Source of the DNA: Cytophagaceae bacterium
GTDB lineage: Bacteria > Bacteroidota > Bacteroidia > Cytophagales > Cytophagaceae
DNA length: 20,184 nucleotides
Direction: 5' to 3'
Assembly: GCA_021151805.1 (NCBI GenBank)
Contig: JAGKWN010000074.1
Coordinates: 1-20,184 of the forward strand
Both the position numbers and the translations under genes were made by a program. The first letter of the stretch is position 1; every line of letters begins with the position of its first letter. The notes under the pieces were generated by a model. That model had not been told where the DNA came from, did no database searches, and was given only the letters and a program-made list of their open reading frames with translations. Shown here one piece after another: positions 8,580 to 14,915 of this stretch.

Positions 8580-10352
8580 ATGATCCTGCGATTGATTCAA
8601 TTACTGGTTTGTTTGTTGTTAATGCTTCCTGCCCAGGCACAGCTTGTGCTGGATGAACAGACAAGTGATATTTTTTTAACCGATCAGAACTCTTCGTTTG
8701 GTAATCAGGCCGGAGACAAAGATTATTATTGGATCGAAACCAAAATCAAAAAAACAACTTCAGCAGATTTTCTGATTGAGTGTCTGGCACCGCAGTTAAA
8801 AGATATTAAAGCTTATGTGCTGAATCAAAATGGTGATACCATCCGGTTTTTTAAAACGGGTGCGGAGTATGTTTTTGAACAACGTTATCTGGCACATAAG
8901 AATTTTATTTTTCCATTGAACATGGAACCCGGCAACTATACCATTCGCATTGGCGTGCGCGATATACAAGCCGATGAATTGTATTTTAAAATCCGTTCCG
9001 ATCATTTCTTTACAGAGTATGCCATCTCAGAATATTTCTTCCTGGGTTGTTATTACGGCATACTGCTGATTGTATTGTTGTACAATCTGTTTCTGTATAT
9101 CAAAGGAGCCTTGCGTGTGCATATACTATATGTGTTTTATATTATTGGTTGCATTGCTTTGTCGGTGCGGGAAGACGGAATGGCTTATCAGTATGTTTTT
9201 TCTTCGTTTCCTTCCTTTAATTTTATATTTAACAGTTACCTGACAAAACCATTATTCTTAAGCACGTTTATTATTTATTCCGTTTCATTTCTTGAGATCA
9301 AAAGATATATACCGGTCGTTAAGAAAATTTTGATTGGCTTATTGCTTGCATATATATTTATATTGCTGTTATCTGTACAATTTAAAGCAGTTGTATTGAT
9401 TTCAGAATATGTGTTCTTCTCCGTATTTATCCTTGTATACATTACTTCTTTAGTGATTGCCAAGAAAGGAAATCGTTTCGCTTATTATTTCTTTGCAGGT
9501 TTTTCCATGGTCATGTTAAGTGTATTGATCAATCTGCTGCGTTCATTCAATATTATTCCCTCCACAATTTTAACGGTTTATAGTTTTAACTATGGCATTA
9601 TACTGGAGGTGATTATTTTCTCTGTTGCCCTAGCCGATAAGATCCGTATTATACAGGAAGAACGGGAACAGAGCAAGGAAGCACTGATTGTACAGTTGAG
9701 CGAAAACGATATGTTACAGCAGCGCCTTATTACAGAGCTGGAGGAAAAGAAAAAACTGCAGGAAAAAGTAAACCTCGAACTGGAAGCGAAGGTACGTGAA
9801 CGTACTGCTGAGCTGCAATCGGCCAATGAAAAGCTAGCAGCGTTTGCAAAAGAAACCGATCGACTTAATTCTGAATTGGATCGTTTTAATTATTCCCTGC
9901 AAAAAGAAATTAAACAGGAGAAGATCTCTCGCATCTATAACCAGGAGGTTTCCTATGAGGAATTTTTGAATACGTATTCTGATGATGAAACCTGTCTGAA
10001 GGTGATTCTGCAACTGAAGTGGCCTGAAGGATTTGTATGCAAGAAATGCGGGAATACGAAAGCCAGTGATGCAGGTGTGTGGTATCGTAAAAAGTGCAGC
10101 AAATGCGGAACGATTGAGTCCATCACGGCTAATACCTTATTCCACCATTTGAAATTTCCGTTGAACAAAGCATTTTATTTAACCTATGTGGAGTTCTCTA
10201 ATATCAAGCAAACAGACGAGGCATTGGCAGAGCGCATTGATTTGAGAAAACCAACCATCTGGGCATTCAGGAAAAAAGTAGAAGAACGAATGCAGGAAAA
10301 AAATTACGCAAAGGCAACGAATTGGAAGGATATTGTGCTGGACGAAATCTAA
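8580..10352 (+). CDS. 7TMR-DISM receptor with coiled coil and C-terminal IS1595-type transposase zinc ribbon
   Basis: The 590-residue product has a signal peptide (cleavage after residue 20) and a periplasmic beta-sandwich of the 7TMR-DISMED2 type at about 25-145. Seven hydrophobic helices follow at about 155-173, 180-195, 223-239, 250-266, 270-292, 300-320 and 330-352, then a long charged coiled coil at about 355-450. In 7TMR-DISM proteins this region normally leads to a kinase, cyclase or HTH output. Here residues 455-525 read as the zinc ribbon found at the N-terminus of IS1595-family transposases (PF12760-like): a leading EEFLNTYSDDETCLKVI, then WPEGFVCKKCGN and a second knuckle KKCSKCG (Cys487, 490, 506, 509), then ITANTLFHHLKFPL. 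Residues 530-570 resemble the following helix-turn-helix (TDEALAERIDLRKPTIWAF). No DDE nuclease follows. Likely a ligand-sensing membrane receptor with a DNA- or protein-binding output. The frame is intact with no IS ends seen, so it is not a recent insertion. It meets the minus-strand gene tail to tail with overlapping stop codons. Confidence 0.85.
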   Translation: MILRLIQLLVCLLLMLPAQAQLVLDEQTSDIFLTDQNSSFGNQAGDKDYYWIETKIKKTTSADFLIECLAPQLKDIKAYVLNQNGDTIRFFKTGAEYVFEQRYLAHKNFIFPLNMEPGNYTIRIGVRDIQADELYFKIRSDHFFTEYAISEYFFLGCYYGILLIVLLYNLFLYIKGALRVHILYVFYIIGCIALSVREDGMAYQYVFSSFPSFNFIFNSYLTKPLFLSTFIIYSVSFLEIKRYIPVVKKILIGLLLAYIFILLLSVQFKAVVLISEYVFFSVFILVYITSLVIAKKGNRFAYYFFAGFSMVMLSVLINLLRSFNIIPSTILTVYSFNYGIILEVIIFSVALADKIRIIQEEREQSKEALIVQLSENDMLQQRLITELEEKKKLQEKVNLELEAKVRERTAELQSANEKLAAFAKETDRLNSELDRFNYSLQKEIKQEKISRIYNQEVSYEEFLNTYSDDETCLKVILQLKWPEGFVCKKCGNTKASDAGVWYRKKCSKCGTIESITANTLFHHLKFPLNKAFYLTYVEFSNIKQTDEALAERIDLRKPTIWAFRKKVEERMQEKNYAKATNWKDIVLDEI

Positions 10353-11359
10353 TCTGAAATTTCAATCAGGTAATGAACCATTGCTTCAATATATTTTTTT
10401 ACTTTCTTTTTGATTTTCTTATCTCCCGGATGCTGCGATAATTCGATCGTCGTTACCTTTGCCCGGATACAGGCTCTGTATGCTTTGAAATACGTGAACA
10501 GCATTTTCTCCTTTGAAGAAAATACAAAGCCTGATTGTTTAATATAATTTTTCAGGAATAAACCTGAAAGCTCTTGGTAACCGTAAGTTTCCAGGTCCAT
10601 GCAGAGAAAGGCAATTTCATTAAAGACATCGATTTGTCTGAAGGCATCTCTGAATTCAATACAATCAAAAATGATCGGTTCCTCTTCAATAAATATATTT
10701 TGTCCGTGCAGATCGCCATGGCAGTTTTTAAAATACCCATTGGCAACCCGTTGGCGGATGAAGTCCTGTTGCAGGAAGATCAGGTCATTGGATAGCGCAA
10801 TTGCAGCCAATACAAGCTGCTTATATTCTTCGCCCAATTCCTGCTGAATCGTTGATATAAACTTTTCTATATCTGCAAATTCGCGGGATAGAAAGAAGGG
10901 ATCGTATGAAATGGATAAAGACTTTTCCCGTAAATGAAATGCGGCAATTTGTGTTGCCAATTGACGGATTGATTTTTTTCGGATGGTGTGGTTCTTCAAC
11001 AATTCATTTAGCTGATGTTTGGGATTCATGCCCTGCATCAAAACAGCATATTCTTTAGCTTGACTTGCCGATTTCGATATGTGCCATGTCGAATTTTTAT
11101 TTGAGATACTCAGCACGTCGAGGTACATTTTTTTTGCCAGGCGCTGATTTAGCCGCAGTTCTTCGTAGCAATAGCGTTTCCGTTTTTCTAAGGTTGAGAA
11201 ATCAAGAAACGAAAGCTTAATATCTTTTTTAATTTTATACGCATAGCTACCTTTTATAATGACATAAGAAATAGCTGTTTCGATCAGCCGGGCTTTGGCA
11301 TCATGATCGTATGGAAATACACCGTTTGAAATGAGTTGTTCAATTTCTTTTCTGTTCAT
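10349..11359 (-). CDS. Aminoglycoside-phosphotransferase-like kinase, COG2187 type
   Basis: The 336-residue product shows the protein-kinase-like (APH) fold of the COG2187 group. The N-terminal lobe has KGSYAYKIKKDIKLSFLDFSTLEKR, with the lysine likely to contact ATP at about residue 42-44, followed by a CYEELRLNQRLA helix. The catalytic loop is CHGDLHGQNIF (Asp216, His218, Asn221), and the metal-binding segment is IIFDCIEF (Asp232) followed by FRQIDVFNEIAFLCMDLE. The substrate is unknown; resistance to an aminoglycoside should not be inferred from the fold. In many bacteria this domain is fused to a P-loop kinase like the one encoded just upstream. Here the two are separate, and the start at 11359 overlaps the end of the kinase gene by 20 bp, which indicates translational coupling. 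Its TAG stop (10349-10351) overlaps the TAA of the convergent receptor gene. Confidence 0.82.
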   Translation of the reverse strand: MNRKEIEQLISNGVFPYDHDAKARLIETAISYVIIKGSYAYKIKKDIKLSFLDFSTLEKRKRYCYEELRLNQRLAKKMYLDVLSISNKNSTWHISKSASQAKEYAVLMQGMNPKHQLNELLKNHTIRKKSIRQLATQIAAFHLREKSLSISYDPFFLSREFADIEKFISTIQQELGEEYKQLVLAAIALSNDLIFLQQDFIRQRVANGYFKNCHGDLHGQNIFIEEEPIIFDCIEFRDAFRQIDVFNEIAFLCMDLETYGYQELSGLFLKNYIKQSGFVFSSKEKMLFTYFKAYRACIRAKVTTIELSQHPGDKKIKKKVKKYIEAMVHYLIEISD

Positions 11360-11858
11360 TGCTTATGTATGTTAAAGCTTCTGATAAAAGCGCTTCGATA
11401 TTATTTTGCTGAGAAACCAATGTTTTATAAGGCTGCTCAATCGGTTCAAATAATTCTTTGAGCTTTAGGTATACTGTATAATCCGCTTCACTATCAGGCC
11501 TTGCTACTGATGTTCTGGTCTTGATCAATTGCTGGTCTGCTTCAATGTAAAAGATATAAAGAGGAATATGTTTTTGTGTTGCCAGTTTGTAAAAAGGAGT
11601 GCGCAATTTGTTTTTATAAAAGGTTGCATCAATCACTACCGTTTTGCCTTTTTCAATATTTACAGAAGTATGTGCAAGCATGGTATCGTATACCAATTGT
11701 TTTTCCTGTTCAGAATAGGTTCGGCCTTTAGGGAATAATTCTTTCCGCAGCAGGTCGCTGTTAAAATAAGCCGCCTGAATCTTTTCGCTCAAATGTTTCG
11801 CAAAGAAGCTTTTTCCTGAACCCGGGAGCCCGCAAACTAAAATAAGTACAGTATTCAT
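11340..11858 (-). CDS. P-loop kinase, AAA_33/COG0645 type
   Basis: The 172-residue product starts with MNTVLILVCGLPGSGKS, which contains a Walker A motif (GLPGSGKS, residues 10-17). It continues with a lid and substrate pattern typical of small nucleotide-kinase-like proteins: a DLLRKELF segment, a TVVIDATFY strand, and PLYIFYIEADQQLIKTR. The ATG at 11858 is chosen over a TTG five codons upstream, because it puts the first beta strand at the N-terminus as usual. It is the first gene of a two-gene unit with the APH-like gene. COG0645 members are predicted kinases of unknown substrate, often fused to the COG2187 partner. Three 22-bp-phased repeats and a -7-like element lie upstream. Confidence 0.85.
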   Translation of the reverse strand: MNTVLILVCGLPGSGKSFFAKHLSEKIQAAYFNSDLLRKELFPKGRTYSEQEKQLVYDTMLAHTSVNIEKGKTVVIDATFYKNKLRTPFYKLATQKHIPLYIFYIEADQQLIKTRTSVARPDSEADYTVYLKLKELFEPIEQPYKTLVSQQNNIEALLSEALTYISNEQKRN

Positions 11859-11886
11859 CTTATTTATATACAAAACTTTATAATTC

Positions 11887-11940
11887 CTTCAGAATTGCTT
11901 CATAAAGGCCTCAGAATTAGTACAAATATACTTCAGAATC
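11887..11940. repeat. Three 10-bp direct repeats at exact 22-bp spacing
   Basis: CTTCAGAATT (11887-11896), CCTCAGAATT (11909-11918) and CTTCAGAATC (11931-11940) start exactly 22 bp apart, about two helical turns, so they would present on one DNA face. They bracket the candidate minus-strand -7 element at 11923-11930. The spacer sequences are not conserved, which is typical of an operator array rather than a simple tandem duplication. Confidence 0.6.
11923..11930 (-). promoter_or_regulatory. Candidate -7 element for the kinase/APH-like unit
   Basis: On the minus strand this reads TATATTTG, a perfect match to the Bacteroidota -7 consensus TAnnTTTG. It lies 64 bp before the ATG at 11858, between the second and third phased repeats. 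No TTG is found at the usual -33 position, so an activator may be needed or the match may be fortuitous. Confidence 0.35.
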
Positions 11941-11946
11941 AATATA

Positions 11947-11954
11947 TACATTTG
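11947..11954 (+). promoter_or_regulatory. Candidate -7 element for the 22-codon ORF
   Basis: On the plus strand this reads TACATTTG, a perfect match to TAnnTTTG, 69 bp before the ATG at 12024 and 6 bp after the third phased repeat. As with the divergent element, no TTG lies at the usual -33 position. Confidence 0.35.
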
Positions 11955-11964
11955 GTATATAAAA

Positions 11965-11997
11965 AGAAACACAAAAGCCCCTTAGCGGGTTGTTTCT
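11965..11997 (+). promoter_or_regulatory. Leader hairpin upstream of the 22-codon ORF
   Basis: AGAAACA (11965-11971) pairs with TGTTTCT (11991-11997). Inside, GCCC (11977-11980) can pair with GGGT (11987-11990), leaving a five-nt bulge on the 5' side and a six-nt loop. It would sit near the 5' end of a transcript starting from the element at 11947-11954. No T run follows at once, so it looks like a leader structure rather than a terminator. Confidence 0.35.
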
Positions 11998-12023
11998 GAT
12001 AACTGAACTTAATTAATACTACT

Positions 12024-12092
12024 ATGAAAAGAATCGTATTTACACTTGCTCTACTTGCAGTATTGACGTTGGTTTCATTTGCACATTTTTAA
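12024..12092 (+). CDS. Candidate 22-residue hydrophobic peptide
   Basis: ATG at 12024 opens a short frame that encodes a basic start (MKRIV), a continuous hydrophobic stretch (FTLALLAVLTLV) and a short SFAHF end before TAA at 12090. The layout is that of a signal peptide or a tiny single-span membrane peptide. A perfect -7-like element and a leader hairpin lie upstream. The same frame stays open for 34 codons beyond the TAA to a TGA ending at 12197, so the ORF could also be the remnant of a longer secreted protein interrupted at a T5A6 tract. Expression is not proven. Confidence 0.4.
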   Translation: MKRIVFTLALLAVLTLVSFAHF

Positions 12093-12217
12093 AAAAGCAT
12101 TCTGGAGTTTGTTGAACGTAAATCTCTGGAAGCTTATAAAAATAAAAAATCTTGTTATCGTTTGTCCCGGCAGATCTTATTATTTGCCTTGAATTGATGC
12201 TGGGATGATCAGGTATA

Positions 12218-12249
12218 AAAAAAGCGTTTGAAATTTCAAACGCTTTTTT
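12218..12249. terminator. 32-bp palindromic bidirectional terminator
   Basis: AAAAAAGCGTTTGAAA (12218-12233) is followed directly by its exact reverse complement (12234-12249). The stem has GCG/CGC and a T run on either strand, so it can end transcription from both sides. It lies 23 bp downstream of the 64-residue protein gene (minus strand) and also faces any transcript of the 22-codon ORF. Confidence 0.85.
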
Positions 12250-12272
12250 ATTGAATAGGTTGAAGGCTTAGA

Positions 12273-12467
12273 TTAAGAACCGCAGCCTTCACAGAAATAG
12301 TTGATTGATCCGTATGGTTTAACACCATTAAGAATCATAGTCATGTTATGAATTTTATCTTTCAACTCTAATTTTTCGCTAAAATCAGTTGTCTTAGCAA
12401 CTGCTGCATTTAATTTATCTAGCTCCAGTTGAACGTGTTCTTTTTCAGATACTGTTAATTCTGCCAT
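12273..12467 (-). CDS. Small 64-residue protein ending in a CxxC motif (CEGCGS)
   Basis: I do not recognise this family. The product begins MAELTVSEKEH and is predominantly helical and charged for about 45 residues (VQLELDKLNAAVAKT, then a LELKDKIHNMTMIL segment with heptad-like spacing). It then changes to a Gly/Tyr-rich tail, VKPYGSINYF, ending CEGCGS with Cys59 and Cys62. There is no signal peptide or membrane span. It is flanked by a dedicated terminator and has a normal ATG, so it is likely a real gene. Two Cys can form a redox pair or half of a metal site shared in a dimer. The charged helical leader plus short Cys/Gly tail also recalls a peptide-natural-product precursor, but no modification enzyme is nearby. 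Confidence 0.7.
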   Translation of the reverse strand: MAELTVSEKEHVQLELDKLNAAVAKTTDFSEKLELKDKIHNMTMILNGVKPYGSINYFCEGCGS

Positions 12468-12542
12468 ATATATTTAAGTTTATTATCTTCTTAAGTAAAG
12501 ATAACAAAGAGCCTACTAAAATAATTCCTTGTGGAAAAACTT

Positions 12543-13796
12543 TTATTGTTTGATGAATTTAATGGATCTGTTGTTTGATATAAACACATAAAGTCCTGGA
12601 GAAAGCGACTCTGTTCGGATAACATCATTGCTGTTTTTTAGTTGTCCGTTTAAGACATTGTTTCCCAAAGCATCTGAAATATTATAGGAATAGTTATTAC
12701 ACTGTTCAGGAAGCTGGATGCAGATACTTTCAGCACATGGATTTGGATAAAGCTGAATGACAGATCTTGTTGTCGATATATTTTTTATATCGGTAGGTAA
12801 GTAACAGGTGTTTGTACAAGTTTGGGTAGTGACATTGGTTAAGCCATTGTTGGTAGCTGTAACGGTATTATTGCTACAAACAACATTATTGTATGCGGTT
12901 CCTTTCGAAGAGGATTCTGTTATTAAAATTCCATAACCGGTAGTATTTACAGCAAGCGTATTGTTTGCAAATGTATTATAATTGCCCCAGCCGCTAACAA
13001 GTATGTGTGTTTGAAAACCATCTGCAATGGTATTGCTTCCGGTATTGCATTCGATGGTATAGTAATTGCCTTTTACATCAATCCAGGAGTCGGCAGAATT
13101 TTGATTGTTTAATCCTGTACCATTGAATGTATTGTAAGCGATCCGTCCACTTTTTGTACCTTCTTTAATGTCAATATTTTCGGATGCTACATGGTCCCCA
13201 AAAGAATTATTCAGGATCGTATTGTAATTACATGTATCGGCATTTCCTTTTGTATATGTTGGCCAGTTGCTCACTGCAGAACCAATATAAATCGCTTCTC
13301 CATAGCCCGCTGCATATATTCCCGTCGAATCGATAAAACAATTTTCAACGCTGTTATAGGAACTATAAGACCGGAGATGGATACCTTCATCGCCGGTTTT
13401 ATTCACATGCAGATTTTTAATGATGTTGTGATGGCTGCTATCGAGCACAAGGCCTTTGGCAGAATTATAAATCGTGAATCCGTCCAGCAGCCAAAAGTTA
13501 TTTCCCCGTAATCCCAAACCATAACCTGAACTTAAACTATTGGAAGTGATAATAGCAGCAGCAGTACCCTTTAATGTAATGGGATTGTTGCTTGTGCCAT
13601 GTATGTTTGCGGGTATAATAAATCCACCTGATTTAGAGTAAATACCATCGGACAGAACAATGGTTTGTCCGGCAACGGCTGTGTTTAATGCAGTTTGTAG
13701 CTCTGTGGCGTTACTGACAGTGATTGTTTGTGCATGAACATTTATAGTGTTATGCAGTATATAAACGGAAAGTAATAATGAAAAAATATTTTTCAT
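12543..13796 (-). CDS. Secreted right-handed parallel beta-helix protein with T9SS sorting domain
   Basis: The 417-residue product has a signal peptide (MKNIFSLLL through NVHAQ, residue 23). It opens like polysaccharide lyases and related beta-helix proteins: ITVSNATELQTALNTAVAGQ, then IVLSDGIYS and PITLKG. About ten turns follow with repeated short-strand plus Asn patterns (HNIIKNLHVNKTGDEGIHL, YNTILNNSFG, NIDIKEGT, DSWIDVKGNYY, GILITESSS). The final 70 residues are a T9SS type A domain (LYPNPCAES and SPGLYVFI). The fold is that of pectate lyases, chondroitinase B-like enzymes and other surface glycan-binding proteins. I cannot place catalytic residues, so the activity (uronic-acid polysaccharide lyase, or binding only) is unresolved. 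A 13-bp inverted repeat overlaps the start codon. Confidence 0.85.
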   Translation of the reverse strand: MKNIFSLLLSVYILHNTINVHAQTITVSNATELQTALNTAVAGQTIVLSDGIYSKSGGFIIPANIHGTSNNPITLKGTAAAIITSNSLSSGYGLGLRGNNFWLLDGFTIYNSAKGLVLDSSHHNIIKNLHVNKTGDEGIHLRSYSSYNSVENCFIDSTGIYAAGYGEAIYIGSAVSNWPTYTKGNADTCNYNTILNNSFGDHVASENIDIKEGTKSGRIAYNTFNGTGLNNQNSADSWIDVKGNYYTIECNTGSNTIADGFQTHILVSGWGNYNTFANNTLAVNTTGYGILITESSSKGTAYNNVVCSNNTVTATNNGLTNVTTQTCTNTCYLPTDIKNISTTRSVIQLYPNPCAESICIQLPEQCNNYSYNISDALGNNVLNGQLKNSNDVIRTESLSPGLYVFISNNRSIKFIKQ

Positions 13797-13848
13797 AAAT
13801 AACAGACATTTGGAAATGAATATAGACCTAATATATCTGTTATTTATG
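13794..13848 (-). promoter_or_regulatory. 13-bp inverted repeat that includes the start codon of the beta-helix gene
   Basis: CATAAATAACAGA (13794-13806) and its exact reverse complement TCTGTTATTTATG (13836-13848) are separated by 29 bp. The CAT at 13794-13796 is the start codon of the minus-strand beta-helix gene. In a transcript begun upstream of 13848, the two arms would pair and close the start codon in a stem. The same repeat could instead be a protein-binding site on DNA. Confidence 0.5.
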
Positions 13849-13903
13849 AAATAAATTTGTACTTACGATTCTAACTATTGAATATACGAAGTACTGAAAG
13901 TAT

Positions 13904-14293
13904 TTATACTTCTACTTTGTAATTCAGATCAAGTTCATCACCGCTTTTGCCTCGTATGCCCCAATTGTATTTAGGAGATTCAAATAAAGTGATTTCTAAA
14001 TCCATATTCGAAATCCCTAATTCCTTTTCAAATCGTTCAAACAGCAATTTGTATAATCTCTTTTTGGCTTCAATAGACCGGCCTTCAAATAAATTGATTT
14101 CGATAATGGTATGCTTAGGCGAGCGCGTATCAAAATAAAAATAACTGTCTGCATCTATGTATATAAACCGGTGCGCTTTTTTTTCTTTCGGATACTGAAA
14201 GGCATCCATCACGCATTCGTGCAGTACTGCTGAAAGCTTTTCCCGGATTGGATGTAATTCTTCTTTGATACCAAAAATTTTAATTTGTCCCAT
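13904..14293 (-). CDS. Tautomerase-fold protein, Tautomerase_2-like, without Pro1
   Basis: The 129-residue product from the ATG at 14293 (MGQIKIFG) fits the larger monomer type of the tautomerase superfamily: a first strand (QIKIFGIK), a helix (IREKLSAVLHECVMDAF), YPKEKKAHRFIYID, then IIEINLFEGRSIEAKKRLYKLLFERFEKELGI, and a C-terminal LEITLFESPKYNWGIRG. The second half matches the conserved core (EI-LFEGRS and P-x-x-NWGIRG). A TTG start at 14317 is possible but less likely. Residue 2 is Gly, so the N-terminal proline used as catalytic base in canonical tautomerases is missing. It may act on another substrate, or not as an enzyme. It is 69 bp downstream of the DinB-like gene on the same strand. 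Confidence 0.72.
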   Translation of the reverse strand: MGQIKIFGIKEELHPIREKLSAVLHECVMDAFQYPKEKKAHRFIYIDADSYFYFDTRSPKHTIIEINLFEGRSIEAKKRLYKLLFERFEKELGISNMDLEITLFESPKYNWGIRGKSGDELDLNYKVEV

Positions 14294-14362
14294 AGTCTTA
14301 AGGTTAGTTCGATACAATTTAATGTATTGCAGGAATAAATTAAAATAATAAATGAAAGATCG

Positions 14363-14905
14363 TTAGAGGTTTCTCTTCGCCTGTGCCAGATGTCTTTCGT
14401 TGTGTGCAATCATAAACTGAAAAACATCGCCCAGTTTTAATTTGATAAAAGGTGAAATTGAAATCGGAATTCTGGCATCCAGGTTTTTATGCCGGGCTGT
14501 TTTCAGGTAAGTGAGAAGCAATTCCTGTTGATGAATAAATTCAGCAACGACCGCGTAGGCATCCAGATTTTTTTCAGGAATATGCTTTTTAAAGGCTTTG
14601 TATTTTTTCCCTGAACCGGGAAGCATCATTTGTGTGAAATATTTTCCCAGCCAGCTGCTTTTAAAAGTTGAATTGAAATCCTTTGAGGTATTCTTGTTTA
14701 ATGCTTTGTTGATCTGAGGTAAATAAAAATGTCCGTAACTGTTCAGATGATCGAGGCATTGGGCAATACTCCATCCGCCAGTAGCAGAAGGGCGAAGCAG
14801 GGTAGAAGCATATGTATTCTGAAGTGTTGTTATAGACAAGCTCAGCCCATTTTCAACACGGTCTTCCAGGTCTTTTAACAGGTTAAATGTGTCAACTGTT
14901 TTCAT
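14363..14905 (-). CDS. DinB-superfamily protein
   Basis: The 180-residue product from the ATG at 14905 has the four-helix-bundle pattern of DinB_2-type proteins. An early GGWSIAQCLDHLN segment supplies the first metal ligand (His53), and a C-terminal IAHNERHLAQ supplies the other two (His168 and His172). The PSATGGWS turn is typical. Such proteins bind a divalent metal and some are thiol S-transferases (bacillithiol or similar); the substrate here is not known. A GTG at 14953 would extend the protein into the upstream gene and is rejected. The start is 10 bp from the stop of the DUF4345 gene, so the two are very likely cotranscribed. Confidence 0.82.
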   Translation of the reverse strand: MKTVDTFNLLKDLEDRVENGLSLSITTLQNTYASTLLRPSATGGWSIAQCLDHLNSYGHFYLPQINKALNKNTSKDFNSTFKSSWLGKYFTQMMLPGSGKKYKAFKKHIPEKNLDAYAVVAEFIHQQELLLTYLKTARHKNLDARIPISISPFIKLKLGDVFQFMIAHNERHLAQAKRNL

Positions 14906-14915
14906 GTTCTTATTA

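Larger units (their letters stand above)
11859..12272. other. 414-bp intergenic region with phased repeats, divergent promoter elements, a short ORF and a terminator
   Basis: No conventional gene is visible between the P-loop kinase and the 64-residue protein gene. From left to right it holds three phased repeats with two divergent -7 elements, a leader hairpin, a 22-codon ORF on the plus strand, and a 32-bp palindromic terminator. The segment 12093-12217 shows nothing clear, apart from a 34-codon open stretch in frame with the short ORF after its stop. Confidence 0.6.

Noticed and set aside
9960..10352. Possible insertion sequence of the IS1595 family
   Set aside because: Only the zinc ribbon and HTH part is present, fused in frame to the receptor. 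There is no DDE domain, inverted terminal repeat or target duplication.
10355..10375. Short palindrome TGAAATTTCA at the convergent gene junction as a terminator
   Set aside because: The stem is too short, has no G/C base and lacks an adjacent T run. It lies within the coding end of the APH-like gene.
12104..12116. 13-bp sequence GGAGTTTGTTGAA repeated at 19338-19350
   Set aside because: Only two copies, far apart, in AT-rich intergenic sequence with no similarity outside the match. It is probably chance.
13191..13511. 106-codon plus-strand ORF inside the beta-helix gene
   Set aside because: It is antisense to a well-supported gene with signal peptide, beta-helix turns and sorting domain. 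It has no motif of its own.
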